Assembly: GCF_024195285.1 (NCBI RefSeq)
Contig: NZ_JALHBS010000016.1
Span: 1-64,000, forward strand
DNA: 64,000 nucleotides
Direction: 5' to 3'
DNA from: Aurantimonas marianensis
GTDB lineage: Bacteria; Pseudomonadota; Alphaproteobacteria; Rhizobiales; Rhizobiaceae
The notes under the pieces were generated by a model. The model worked only from the letters and a program-made list of their open reading frames with translations, had not been told where the DNA came from and did not search any database. How positions within the stretch are numbered: position 1 is the stretch's first letter; each line of letters begins with the position of its first letter. The position numbers and the translations under genes were made by a program. This document shows, one piece after another, positions 47,275 to 56,046 of the stretch.

Positions 47275-48789
47275 TCAGCCGGGTGTGACGTCGTCCCGCG
47301 GCTGCGGTGAGCGCCGCCGGTTCGCCGCCCAGACGATCAGCGGAATGCACCAGATCGCGATGGTGAAGATGCCGAGACCGGCGGCGATCGGCCGCTCGAA
47401 GAAGGCGAGGAAACTGCCGTCCGCCTTGATCATCGAGGTGATGAAGTTCTGCTCCAGCATCGGGCCGAGAACCAGGCCGAGGATCGCCGGGGCGATCGGA
47501 ATGTCGTTCTCCTCCATCACGAAACCGAGGACGCCGAAGATCAGCATCAGGATGACGCCGAAGATCGAGTTGTTGATGGCGAACGAGCCGACGATGCAGA
47601 ACATCAGGATGACCGGCATCAGGACCCGGGTCGGAATCGACAGGATCGTTCCGGCCGCCTTGATCGCCACCCAGCCGAGCGGCAGCATGATGATGTTGGC
47701 CAGGAAGAACACGATGAATACCGCATAGATCATCTGCGGATTGGTGATGAAGACGGTCGGTCCCGGATTGATCCCCTTCACGTAGAGGACGCCGATGACG
47801 ATCGCGGTGATCGAGTCGCCCGGAATGCCGAAGACCAGCGCCGGTATCCAGGCGCCGCTGACCGCGCCGTTGTTGGAGGCGCCGGCCTCGACGAGCCCCT
47901 CCACATGGCCGGTGCCGAACTTGCCCTTGTCTTTCGAAAACCGCTTGCTGATGGCATAGGAGATCCAGGCGGCAATGTCGGCGCCGGCGCCCGGCAGCGC
48001 GCCGATGGCGGTGCCGACGACGCTGCCGCGCATCACCTGCGCCGGATAGCGGCGCAAATTGATCCACTGGCCGCGAAAGATCCCGGGCTGGCCGGGCCGT
48101 TCGATCCGCGGGCGTTCCTGGCGTGTGACGACCGAGCGCAGCACCTCCGATACGGCGAACAGGCCGATCATCGCCGGTATGAACTGGACCCCTGCCAGAA
48201 GATCGACGGTGCCGAAGGTGTAGCGCGGTTCGCCGGCCGGGTTGTCGATGCCGATCGTTGCGGCGAACAGGCCGATCAGGAGCGAGATCAGGCCGCGCGG
48301 CACCGATCCTGGCGAGACGAAGATCGCGCAGGACAGGCCGAGCACGACCAGCCAGAAATACTCGAAGGACGAGAATTTCAGCGCGATCTCCGCCAGTGCC
48401 GGCGAGGCGGTGACGAGAACGATCGTGCCGAAGATGCCGCCGATCGCCGAGAACACCAGCGCCGCGCCCAGCGCTTCCTCCGAAAGGCCCTTGCGGGTCA
48501 TCCGGTAGGCATCCTCGACATAAGCCGCGCTGGCCGGCGTTCCCGGCATGCGCAACAGCGCGCCTGGAATGTCGCCCGCGAAGATCGCCATCGCCGTCGC
48601 GGTGACGATCGCCGCGATCGCCGGGATCGGGTCCATGAAGAATGTTACCGGCACCAGCAAAGCCGTCGCCATGGTCGCGGTCAGCCCGGGAATGGCACCG
48701 ACGAACATGCCGAAGCAGGCCGAGCCGAGGATGACCAGAAGCACATAGGGCTGGAAGACGAGCGCGAAGGCCTCGGCGACGAAGGACAT
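47275..48789 (-). CDS. tctA: Tripartite tricarboxylate transporter, large permease subunit
   Basis: A 504-residue permease with about 12 membrane helices. TctA motifs include FGMFVGAIPGLTATMATALLV near 25-45, GDIPGALLRMPGTPAS and GALPGAGADIAAWISYA near 265-280. It takes up carboxylates with a periplasmic TctC protein, driven by an ion gradient. It lies downstream of tctB (5-bp gap), the last gene of the unit. Confidence 0.95.
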   Translation of the reverse strand: MSFVAEAFALVFQPYVLLVILGSACFGMFVGAIPGLTATMATALLVPVTFFMDPIPAIAAIVTATAMAIFAGDIPGALLRMPGTPASAAYVEDAYRMTRKGLSEEALGAALVFSAIGGIFGTIVLVTASPALAEIALKFSSFEYFWLVVLGLSCAIFVSPGSVPRGLISLLIGLFAATIGIDNPAGEPRYTFGTVDLLAGVQFIPAMIGLFAVSEVLRSVVTRQERPRIERPGQPGIFRGQWINLRRYPAQVMRGSVVGTAIGALPGAGADIAAWISYAISKRFSKDKGKFGTGHVEGLVEAGASNNGAVSGAWIPALVFGIPGDSITAIVIGVLYVKGINPGPTVFITNPQMIYAVFIVFFLANIIMLPLGWVAIKAAGTILSIPTRVLMPVILMFCIVGSFAINNSIFGVILMLIFGVLGFVMEENDIPIAPAILGLVLGPMLEQNFITSMIKADGSFLAFFERPIAAGLGIFTIAIWCIPLIVWAANRRRSPQPRDDVTPG

Positions 48790-48794
48790 GAACC

Positions 48795-49268
48795 CTACCA
48801 GAGAAAGCCGAGAAAGGCGTTGCGCGGAAGCGGCACCAGCAAGAGCCGCCCGAATGCCTGCTGAACGATGACGGCCGCCACGATCGAGACGAGGATCGCC
48901 GTTATCGGCTTGACCCGGAGCGTCAGCATCAGTGCCGCCATCACGAACACCGCCGTCGGCACGAAGCCGATCAGATCGGAGAAGAGGATGTAGAAGACGA
49001 TCAGCGCGAGCGACACGACGAGGCCGATGACCGAAGCGGGCGAGCGCGCCCAGTCGGCGATGACGACGGCGGGCCGCCGGGCACCGGCCGCCACGCTGCG
49101 CCCGGTCATGTATAAACCGAGCCCGAAGGTCAGCAGAGCGATCGTCTTGGGCATCGTCGCGGCGCCATAGGCCTGGCCCGGGATCGCCGAGAATTGCGTG
49201 GCTGAGAGGAAAATCGCGATTGCGCCGGCCAGAAGCAGGACGCCGAGGGTGAAATCATTGAGCTTCAT
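48795..49268 (-). CDS. tctB: Tripartite tricarboxylate transporter, small permease subunit
   Basis: A 157-residue membrane protein with four helices and the TctB layout (KLNDFTLGVLLLAGAIAIFLS, then GLVVSLALIVFYILFSDLIGFVP). It partners TctA. ATG at 49268 is chosen, since in-frame sequence upstream is Arg/Pro-rich non-coding. About 105 bp separate it from tctC. Confidence 0.9.
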   Translation of the reverse strand: MKLNDFTLGVLLLAGAIAIFLSATQFSAIPGQAYGAATMPKTIALLTFGLGLYMTGRSVAAGARRPAVVIADWARSPASVIGLVVSLALIVFYILFSDLIGFVPTAVFVMAALMLTLRVKPITAILVSIVAAVIVQQAFGRLLLVPLPRNAFLGFLW

Positions 49269-49374
49269 CGACGCGCTCTTTTGAACCGCAAAGGCTCGGC
49301 ACGGCGGATCGCGTCCCGCGCGCCGGCGACAGGGGAAAGCGTCCGGCCGCGCGGCCGGACGCATCTTGGCTGTC

Positions 49375-50361
49375 TCAGTTCTTCGCCAGACCGGCCTCTT
49401 TCATGACCACGCCAAGGCTGGCGTCGTCGTCGGCGACGATCTTCGTCGCCTCGTCGCCGGCGGCCCAGCGGACCCCGAACCCGCGCTCCTTCATGAAGTT
49501 CTGGTATTCGTCGCTGTTATAGGCCTTTTCGATGGCATTCGTCAGGGTGGACTTGACGTCGTCCGGCAGCCCCTTCGGCGCGGCGACGGCGCGCCAGACC
49601 GCCAGCGTCCAGTCGGAATCGACGCCCTCCTTCAGCGTCGGCACGTCCGGGAACATCTCCTGGCGCTCGGCGGACATGGAGGCCAGCGGCCGAACCCGAC
49701 CCGCCTCGATCATCGCCCGTCCTTCGGCCAGCGAGGAGGGTACGATGTCGACGCCGCCGGCCACCATGTCGGTGATGCCCGGCGCCGCGCCCTGGCTCGG
49801 AACCCAGGTCACCTGATCCGGCGGCAGATCCTCCGACAACAGCCAGCCGGCGAGACCGAGATGCCAGATGCCGCCCTGGCCGGTGCCGGACGCCTTGAAG
49901 GTGCCCTTCGGCTGCGATTTGATGGCGTCGCGGAGCTGCTCGAGCGTTTCGTATTCGGATTCGCTCGATACCATGACGCCGCCCGGATCGGCGTTGACCA
50001 GGGCGAGAATGTCGAAGTCCTCATAGGTGAGGTCGGTGAGCCCCTGCCAGTGCATCATGTCGATCTCGATGGTCATGATGCCGAGCGTGTAGCCATCCGG
50101 CTCGGCAGTGGCGATGGCGCTGTGGCCGACAACGCCGGAGCCGCCGGTGCGGTTCACCACATTGACCGGCACGCCCAGCTCTTCCTGCAACAGCGAGGCG
50201 AGGATGCGCCCGACCGCGTCGGTGCCGCCACCGGCGCCCCAGGGCACGATCATCTGGATTGGCCGCTCTGGATAGGCCGACTGCGCCGAAGCGACGCCCG
50301 CGCCTAGAACGCTGGACGCCAGCAGTGCGGCGGCGGAGATGATGATGGAACGTCTGTGCAT
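49375..50361 (-). CDS. tctC: Tripartite tricarboxylate transporter substrate-binding protein
   Basis: A 328-residue periplasmic binding protein of the TctC/Bug family. The signal peptide runs to about residue 32 (LLASSVLGAGVASAQ), followed by YPERPIQMIVPWGAGGGTDAVGR, the classic Bug N-terminus that contacts carboxylates. GGGAGGAATC precedes the ATG at 50361. The substrate is unknown, since binding specificity varies widely in this family. Confidence 0.93.
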   Translation of the reverse strand: MHRRSIIISAAALLASSVLGAGVASAQSAYPERPIQMIVPWGAGGGTDAVGRILASLLQEELGVPVNVVNRTGGSGVVGHSAIATAEPDGYTLGIMTIEIDMMHWQGLTDLTYEDFDILALVNADPGGVMVSSESEYETLEQLRDAIKSQPKGTFKASGTGQGGIWHLGLAGWLLSEDLPPDQVTWVPSQGAAPGITDMVAGGVDIVPSSLAEGRAMIEAGRVRPLASMSAERQEMFPDVPTLKEGVDSDWTLAVWRAVAAPKGLPDDVKSTLTNAIEKAYNSDEYQNFMKERGFGVRWAAGDEATKIVADDDASLGVVMKEAGLAKN

Positions 50362-50688
50362 GATTCCTCCCAGATGGCTTGTTCGCATGAGCGCGATGCG
50401 GCGGCGCCACGCCGCCGGTGCCGGCCGTCGGCCTCCCAGACCGACTATCGGGGTCACTTGTCACCCTGTCAATGTATACCTTGTTTTGCGTGACTGCGGC
50501 CGTTCGTGGGCGGCGAACGGGAGCGAGACCGGAAATCGACAAGCTGGGGCCGGTTATCCTAGGTTGCCGGGCGGGACATCGGCAAATACAGCGAATCTCA
50601 TTTCGCGTATCTGCGCAGGCGCGGGCAGGTGGTGGCGATCGCTTGCCTCGCGCTCGCACGGGTATCGGCATCGAATGGAGACGATCAA
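50362..50688. other. Divergent spacer between tctC and the HAD phosphatase gene
   Basis: No gene is supported in these 327 bp. The tctC promoter and a palindromic operator-like site lie in the middle. Sequence near 50590-50688 is open in the HAD frame but lacks conserved sequence. Confidence 0.5.
50444..50472 (-). promoter_or_regulatory. Predicted promoter and palindromic operator of tctCBA
   Basis: On the minus strand TTGACA (50472-50467) and GATAGT (50449-50444) are 17 bp apart, a good sigma70 promoter giving a leader of about 75 nt. The -35 is part of a 15-bp imperfect palindrome, TTGTCACCCTGTCAA (50458-50472, plus strand), which would let a repressor block RNA polymerase. Confidence 0.6.
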
Positions 50689-51576
50689 TTGGGCAGACAC
50701 ATCACCGGCTTGCGGGAGATCGAGGATCGTTTCGATGCCATCGTCCTCGATCAATGGGGGGTTCTGCACGACGGCGATGCCCTTTATCCCGGCGTTCTGG
50801 AGGCGCTGGAGCGGCTGACCGACGCCGGCAAGGCGATCGCGCTCCTGTCGAATTCGGGAAAGCGGGCGGCGCCGAACCGCGAACGCCTCGCCGGCTTCGG
50901 CATTCCGGTCGAACGGATGGCATGTGTCGTGACCTCCGGCGAAGTGCTTTGGGATGATCTGGCGAACCGCGTCGTCAAGGGCTTCAATCGCCTCTTCCCT
51001 GTCGCCGCGACTCCGGAGGATGCCGAAGCCTGGATCGACGGTCTCGACGGGATTGCGCTCGCCGACACGCTACCCTCGGCCGACGCGATCCTGATCATGG
51101 GCCTGCCGGACGATGCCGAACTGTCGTCCTATCAGGTGCTTGTCGACGAAGCGCTGGCCCGCCGGGTGCCGGTGCTTTGCGCCAACCCCGATCGCGCCTC
51201 GCCGCGACCGGGCGGCAGGCTGGTGGTGGCGCCGGGGGCGCTGGCGGAACGCTACGAGGCGGCCGGTGGGCGGGTCGTCTGGTACGGCAAGCCGCATGGC
51301 CGGGTCTTCGAGGCGACGGCCGAGGCGTTGGGCACTCCGAGGCCAGACCGCATTCTCATGGTCGGGGATTCGCTGCAACATGACGTGGCGGGCGCCAGCG
51401 CCGCCGGCTGGCAAACGCTTTTCGTTCGCGACGGTCTGCATGCGCAATCGCTTGCCGACAAGCGTGGCGGCGATCTCGATGCGCAAATCGATAAGCTCGC
51501 GAGCGAGGACGGGGCGCCGCTGCCCGATTACACGATCGGGATGCTGCAATGGGGGGACGATGACGCTCGTTCCTGA
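50689..51576 (+). CDS. HAD-superfamily phosphatase (TIGR01459 type)
   Basis: A 295-residue HAD hydrolase of the NagD-like class IIA. Motif I is FDAIVLDQWGVLHDG, motif II ALLSNSGKR, and motif IV GDSLQHDVAGASAAG, so all catalytic aspartates are present. TTG at 50689 is the preferred start, as GGAG lies 8 nt upstream and the protein then begins GRHITGLREIEDRFD as in relatives; an in-frame GTG 60 nt earlier adds unconserved residues. The substrate is unknown. It is followed by a sugar kinase, suggesting a sugar-phosphate salvage role. Confidence 0.88.
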   Translation: MGRHITGLREIEDRFDAIVLDQWGVLHDGDALYPGVLEALERLTDAGKAIALLSNSGKRAAPNRERLAGFGIPVERMACVVTSGEVLWDDLANRVVKGFNRLFPVAATPEDAEAWIDGLDGIALADTLPSADAILIMGLPDDAELSSYQVLVDEALARRVPVLCANPDRASPRPGGRLVVAPGALAERYEAAGGRVVWYGKPHGRVFEATAEALGTPRPDRILMVGDSLQHDVAGASAAGWQTLFVRDGLHAQSLADKRGGDLDAQIDKLASEDGAPLPDYTIGMLQWGDDDARS

Positions 51577-51613
51577 TTTCCTGGCAGGCTCTCCAGGGGG
51601 GAGGCGACGCGGC

Positions 51614-52900
51614 ATGAACCCGCTTTATCTCGGCCTCGACATCGGCACCTCCGGCGTTCGTAGCGCTGTCGTCGGCGGCGACGGACACCTGGTCTCGACC
51701 GCCCGCGAACCGATGCACCTGTCAGCAGGGGACGACGTTTCCGCCGAAAGCTGGTGGGATGCGGTCTCCGCCTGCCTCGATGCCCAGGCAAAGGCGCTTG
51801 CGGAGAAGGGCCGTTCGATGGCGTCGGTCCGCTCGGCCGCGGTCGACGGCACTTCCGGCACGATGGTTCTGGTGGACGGCGACGTGCGGCCGGTCACGCC
51901 GGCCTTGATGTACGATTCGTCCGGTTACGACGACGAGGCCGCGCGGATCGCTGGCGTCGCGCCGCCAGGTTCGATCGCCCGCGGAAGCGGCTCGGCCCTT
52001 GCCCGCATGTTGCGGTTGCAGAGTTGCGACCCGGGTCGGCGGGCGCGCCATCTTTGTCATCAGGCCGATTTCATTCTGGCGCGGCTGACCGGGCGACCGG
52101 GACTATCCGACGAGAACAATGTCCTGAAATTGGGCTACGACCTCGAACGCGACATATGGCCGGACTGGTTCGCGGCCTGCGGCACGCGAATGGAGCTTCT
52201 TCCGGATGTGTTGCGTGTCGGCGCGGTTGCCGGATCGGTAACGGCATCGATGGCAAGGCGGTTCGGCTTCTCGCGCGAGCTGAAGCTTCTCGCCGGCACC
52301 ACCGACAGCGTTGCCGCGTTTCTCGCGTCGGGCGTGACGGAGGTCGGCGAGGCGGTGACGTCGCTCGGCACCACGCTGGCGGTCAAGCTGTTATCGGATG
52401 TTCGGGTAGATGACGCGGCGCGCGGCATCTACAGCCACCGGCTGGGCGATCGGTGGCTGGCGGGCGGCGCGTCGAACAGCGGCGGCGGCGCGCTGCTGCA
52501 CCACTTCTCGGCCGACACGATCGCGGAACTGTCCCGGCGGATCGATCCGAACCGGCCGACCGGGTTCGATTATTATCCGTTGGCACGAGCCGGAGAACGC
52601 TTCCCGATCAACGATCCCGCGCTGGCCCCACGGCTCGAGCCGCGTCCCGACGACGACACGGTGTTTCTGCAAGGCATGCTGGAGGCGATCGCCCGGATCG
52701 AGGGCGAGGGCTACGCCGCCCTTGCCGCGCTCGGGGCGCCGGCGCCGAAGCGGGTTCTGACCGCAGGGGGCGGCGCGCGAAATGAGGCATGGACAGCGAT
52801 CCGGCGCCGGACCCTCGGCTGTCCCGTCGAGAAAGCGCCCGACGCCGAGGCCTCTGTCGGCATGGCCTTGCTGGCGCGGCGCGGCATGGCGCCGATCTGA
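51614..52900 (+). CDS. FGGY-family carbohydrate kinase
   Basis: A 428-residue kinase. The N-terminal phosphate-binding motif LGLDIGTSGVRSAVV and the substrate-side VDGTSGTMVLVD are FGGY features, as is AGGGARNEAW near the C-terminus. The protein is shorter than xylulokinase (about 480) and has a His/Gly-rich GGASNSGGGALLHH segment, so the sugar is uncertain (xylulose, ribulose or a related polyol). ATG at 51614 has GGGAGG upstream. An upstream in-frame ATG at 51560 overlaps the HAD gene end. Probably co-transcribed with it. Confidence 0.88.
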   Translation: MNPLYLGLDIGTSGVRSAVVGGDGHLVSTAREPMHLSAGDDVSAESWWDAVSACLDAQAKALAEKGRSMASVRSAAVDGTSGTMVLVDGDVRPVTPALMYDSSGYDDEAARIAGVAPPGSIARGSGSALARMLRLQSCDPGRRARHLCHQADFILARLTGRPGLSDENNVLKLGYDLERDIWPDWFAACGTRMELLPDVLRVGAVAGSVTASMARRFGFSRELKLLAGTTDSVAAFLASGVTEVGEAVTSLGTTLAVKLLSDVRVDDAARGIYSHRLGDRWLAGGASNSGGGALLHHFSADTIAELSRRIDPNRPTGFDYYPLARAGERFPINDPALAPRLEPRPDDDTVFLQGMLEAIARIEGEGYAALAALGAPAPKRVLTAGGGARNEAWTAIRRRTLGCPVEKAPDAEASVGMALLARRGMAPI

Positions 52901-53121
52901 CGGAGGGAGGCGGGATTCAGGCATGAAGGCCATCGCCTCCGCTAACCTGACAGGCTTCGGCTCGCCGGTCGAGGCCTTCCTGACGCCGGATGCCGAGGAC
53001 ATCGCGATGGCGTATCGCGGGCGGCGAAGTCCCGATCTTGCCTTCCCTCGTCACGGTTCCAGTTCTGTGTTGGAAGGACATCCGTCCGCCGCGAGCGGCG
53101 GCACAGCGAAAGGCTATTTCG

Positions 53122-53334
53122 ATGACGATCAGACTTGCCACCATGACCGCGCTCATCGCGGCGACCATGAGCGTTTCGGCCTGTACCACGACGCAGAAGA
53201 CGGTCGGCGGCGCCGTCGTCGGTGGTGTTGGCGGGGCGGTTCTGGGCGACGCTGTCGCTGGTACTGGCGGAGCCGTGGTCGGCGGCGTCGCGGGTGCCGT
53301 CGCCGGCGGCGCGGTCGGGCGCAATCTGCGGTAA
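53122..53334 (+). CDS. Small glycine-zipper lipoprotein
   Basis: A 70-residue protein. The signal sequence ends in SVSAC, a lipobox-like site with Cys22, and the mature part is a glycine-zipper (GGAVVGGVGGAVLGDAVAG and a second repeat). Such proteins insert in the outer membrane or its periplasmic face; the function is unknown. GAAAGGCTATTTCG precedes the ATG. It converges on the OmpA-family lipoprotein, which has a similar glycine-zipper. Confidence 0.8.
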   Translation: MTIRLATMTALIAATMSVSACTTTQKTVGGAVVGGVGGAVLGDAVAGTGGAVVGGVAGAVAGGAVGRNLR

Positions 53335-53383
53335 GTGCCGGAGCGATTGATCGGTCCGATCCTCACCTGAAGGCGGGCATGCG

Positions 53384-53418
53384 AAAGGCCGCGCTTTGAT
53401 GAAGCGCGGCCTTTCTTT
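53384..53418. terminator. Bidirectional terminator between the two lipoprotein genes
   Basis: AAAGGCCGCGCTT (53384-53396) and AAGCGCGGCCTTT (53402-53414) form a perfect 13-bp stem with a 5-nt loop. A- and T-rich ends on both sides make it work for both converging genes. Confidence 0.85.
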
Positions 53419-53437
53419 GATTGGCAGGGACTGCGCG

Positions 53438-54100
53438 TCAGCCGTTGGTGAGCGGCGAGATCGAGATTTCGACGCGGCGGTTCTGGGCGCGGCCCTGTTC
53501 GGAAGCGTTGGAAGCGATCGGCTGGCTTTCGCCGAAGCCCTGGGTGTTGAGCCGGCGCGGATTGACGCCCTGGCTCGCCAGGAACTGGCTGACCGAGCTG
53601 GCGCGCTGCTGCGACAGCTGCAGATTGTAGCCGTCCGAGCCCTGGCTGTCGGTGTGGCCGTAGACGTCGACAATCGACTTGTCGAACTCCTTGAGAACCA
53701 GCGCGACCGAACTGAGCGTCGGATAGAAAGCCGGCAGGATCGACGCCTGGTCAGTCGGGAAGGTGATGTTCGACGGCATGTTGAGGATGATGCGGTCGCC
53801 GGCCCGGGTGACCGAGACGCCGGTACCCTGGAGCTGCTGGCGCAACTTGTCTTCCTGCGAATCCATGTAGGCGCCGACGCTACCGCCCGCCAGCACCCCG
53901 ACGCCGGCGCCGATCAGCGCGGCACGGCCCGAATCGACGCCGGTGGCCTCGCCAACCAGATAGCCGCCGAGCGCGCCGACACCGGCGCCGATGCCGGCAC
54001 CGCCCACGGTATTGGAGAGCTTGGCTTCACCCGTGTAAGGGTCGGTCGTGCAACCGGCGACGGCGGTGGTCAGCGCAAGGGCGAGGGCGAGCTTTTTCAT
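53438..54100 (-). CDS. OmpA-family lipoprotein with glycine-zipper
   Basis: A 220-residue lipoprotein. The signal peptide MKKLALALALTTAVAGC ends in a lipobox (Cys17). A glycine-zipper (GGAGIGAGVGALGGYLVGEA) near 33-52 is followed by a C-terminal OmpA peptidoglycan-binding domain (VYGHTDSQGSDGYNLQLSQQRA, with Asp and Arg contacts). It would tether the outer membrane to the cell wall, like YiaD in E. coli. Intact and normal in length. Confidence 0.93.
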   Translation of the reverse strand: MKKLALALALTTAVAGCTTDPYTGEAKLSNTVGGAGIGAGVGALGGYLVGEATGVDSGRAALIGAGVGVLAGGSVGAYMDSQEDKLRQQLQGTGVSVTRAGDRIILNMPSNITFPTDQASILPAFYPTLSSVALVLKEFDKSIVDVYGHTDSQGSDGYNLQLSQQRASSVSQFLASQGVNPRRLNTQGFGESQPIASNASEQGRAQNRRVEISISPLTNG

Positions 54101-54277
54101 GAACGATATCCACTGTTGACTTCGGGGCCTTCACGGCCCGCTTCGTGTCCATTCGCGGTCGGCGTTAACGGCTACAGATGACTGAAATACGGCCGACCGG
54201 ACCGCTGCCGCAATTCCATTGCAGCGTTACCCACAGGTAACAGATGGGCCGTGCGTGGCGCTGGTCGCGCGCGAAAG

Positions 54278-54314
54278 AAAGGCCGGCCCCGCAAGGCGAC
54301 GCCGGCCGTCCTTT
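54278..54314 (-). terminator. Terminator of asd
   Basis: GGCCGGC (54281-54287) pairs with GCCGGCC (54301-54307), extended by AAAG/CTTT with a 2-nt bulge. On the minus strand it is followed by TTTCTTTCG. It lies 13 bp after the asd stop. Confidence 0.6.
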
Positions 54315-54326
54315 GATCGGGGCTGC

Positions 54327-55358
54327 TCAGGCAGCCCGCTGTTTTTCCAGAAGGCCGCGATTGATCAGCAGTTCGGCGATCTGAACGGTGTTGAGCGCCG
54401 CGCCCTTGCGCAAATTGTCGGAGACGATCCAGATGTTCAGCCCGTTCTCCAGGGTCTGGTCCTCGCGGATGCGGGAAATGTAGGTGGCGTCCTCGCCAGC
54501 CGATTCATACGGCGTGATGTAACCGCCGTCCTCGCGCTTGTCGATCACCAAGCAGCCCGGCGCCTCGCGCAGGATGTCGCGCGCCTCGTCGGCGGTAATC
54601 GGGTTCTCGAACTCGATGTTGACGGCCTCCGAATGGCCGATGAAGACCGGCACGCGCACCGCCGTACAGGTGACCTTGATCTTGGGATCGAGCATCTTCT
54701 TCGTCTCGACCATCACTTTCCACTCTTCCTTGGTGGAACCGTCCTCCATGAAGACGTCGATATGCGGAATGACATTGAAGGCGATGCGCTTGGTGAACTT
54801 CTTCCGTTCGATCTCGTCGGCGACGAAGACCGCCCGGCTCTGGGTGAACAGCTCGTCCATGCCGTCCTTTCCCGCGCCGGAGACCGACTGGTAGGTGGAA
54901 ACGACGATACGCTTGATCCTGGCGTGGTCGTGCAGCGGCTTCAGCGCGACGACAAGCTGCGCGGTGGAGCAGTTCGGATTGGCGATGATGTTCTTCCTGG
55001 TGAAGCCCGTCACGGCGTCGGCATTCACTTCCGGAACGATCAGCGGCACGTCGGGATCGTAGCGGAAGGCCGAGGAATTATCGATGACGACGCAGCCCTT
55101 GGCCGCGATCTTCGGCGACCACTCCTTGGAGATGTCGCCCCCGGCCGACATCAGGCAGATGTCGGTTCCCGCGAAATCATGCTGGTCGAGCGGCTTCACC
55201 TTCAGCGTCTTGTCGCCGAAGGAGACCTCGGTGCCCGGGCTGCGGCGCGAGGCGAGCGCCACGACCTCGTCCGCCGGAAAGCCCCGCTCGGCGAGGATGC
55301 TGAGCATTTCGCGCCCGACATTGCCGGTGGCGCCGACGATGGCAACCTTGTAACCCAT
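54327..55358 (-). CDS. asd: Aspartate-semialdehyde dehydrogenase
   Basis: A 343-residue NADPH enzyme that reduces aspartyl phosphate in the lysine, threonine, methionine and diaminopimelate pathway. The NADP-binding VGATGNVGREML is at 8-19, the catalytic Cys130 in IIANPNCSTAQLV, and the His-containing VPVFIGHSEAVNIEFE near 245. ATG at 55358 gives MGYKVAIVGATG; 13 codons upstream in frame are not conserved. The length is normal. Confidence 0.96.
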   Translation of the reverse strand: MGYKVAIVGATGNVGREMLSILAERGFPADEVVALASRRSPGTEVSFGDKTLKVKPLDQHDFAGTDICLMSAGGDISKEWSPKIAAKGCVVIDNSSAFRYDPDVPLIVPEVNADAVTGFTRKNIIANPNCSTAQLVVALKPLHDHARIKRIVVSTYQSVSGAGKDGMDELFTQSRAVFVADEIERKKFTKRIAFNVIPHIDVFMEDGSTKEEWKVMVETKKMLDPKIKVTCTAVRVPVFIGHSEAVNIEFENPITADEARDILREAPGCLVIDKREDGGYITPYESAGEDATYISRIREDQTLENGLNIWIVSDNLRKGAALNTVQIAELLINRGLLEKQRAA

Positions 55359-55620
55359 GGGATACAACCCTTCGCTCTCCCCGTCCGACCATTGCACGCT
55401 CGTCTACCGCCCCGGGGGAGACAAGCGGGGCAGACGGCGTCAGATAATCGACGTTTTGATCGTGGAGCGTGCGGACATAGGCTGCGATATGCGCGGAGAC
55501 GCGTCGCTTGTCAATCACGCGGGATTGATGGCGGTTCGGGCAGGGAAGATCATGTCCCGATCAACAAAACCTTCTTCGCTGCGTTCCTGTCCCAGCCCGA
55601 CTCTCGAGAAGGAATACGAA

Positions 55621-56022
55621 ATGGCCAGCAAGAACCCAACCCGAGCGCGCGCGGTCCTGGTGGCCGCCGTCTTGATCGCCGCCCCGGTCGCCGCATCAGC
55701 CCATCATGGCTGGGCCTGGACCGAAGAGCAGGAAAGCCGGTTGCGAGGAACCATTGTCGCGATGTCCCTCGGCAACCCGCATGCTCATCTCGTGGTGGAG
55801 AACGAAGAGGGCGTCTGGGAAGTCGACCGCGCCCCGCCCGCGGCCACGCAGCGATCCGGATTCGTCGAGGGTGTCGCCGCCGTCGGCGACCAGGCCGCCT
55901 TTACCGGTCATCGGTCGCGCGATCCCAACGAACGCGTCTTCAAGGCCGAAACCGTCACGGTGAACGGGACGACCTATGATGTCTATCCCCGCCGCGAGAA
56001 AAGCCTCGAACCGTCGGCCTGA
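55621..56022 (+). CDS. Exported small protein, DUF6152-like
   Basis: A 133-residue protein with a signal peptide (AVLVAAVLIAAPVAASAHH, cleavage near 30). The mature N-terminus HHGWAWTEEQESRLRGTIVAM matches the DUF6152-like family as I recall it; the His pair may bind a metal such as copper. The remainder is a small beta-rich domain. GAGAAGGAATACGAA precedes the ATG at 55621. Followed after 24 bp by a membrane protein gene, probably one operon. Confidence 0.75.
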   Translation: MASKNPTRARAVLVAAVLIAAPVAASAHHGWAWTEEQESRLRGTIVAMSLGNPHAHLVVENEEGVWEVDRAPPAATQRSGFVEGVAAVGDQAAFTGHRSRDPNERVFKAETVTVNGTTYDVYPRREKSLEPSA

Positions 56023-56046
56023 CCATCCGTTGCCGGAGCGCGATCG

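Noticed and set aside
52923-53399. Open frame with a good RBS upstream of the small lipoprotein
   Set aside because: The translation turns into a Trp/Arg-rich shadow of the lipoprotein gene and has no recognisable domain; only the first 35 codons look ordinary.
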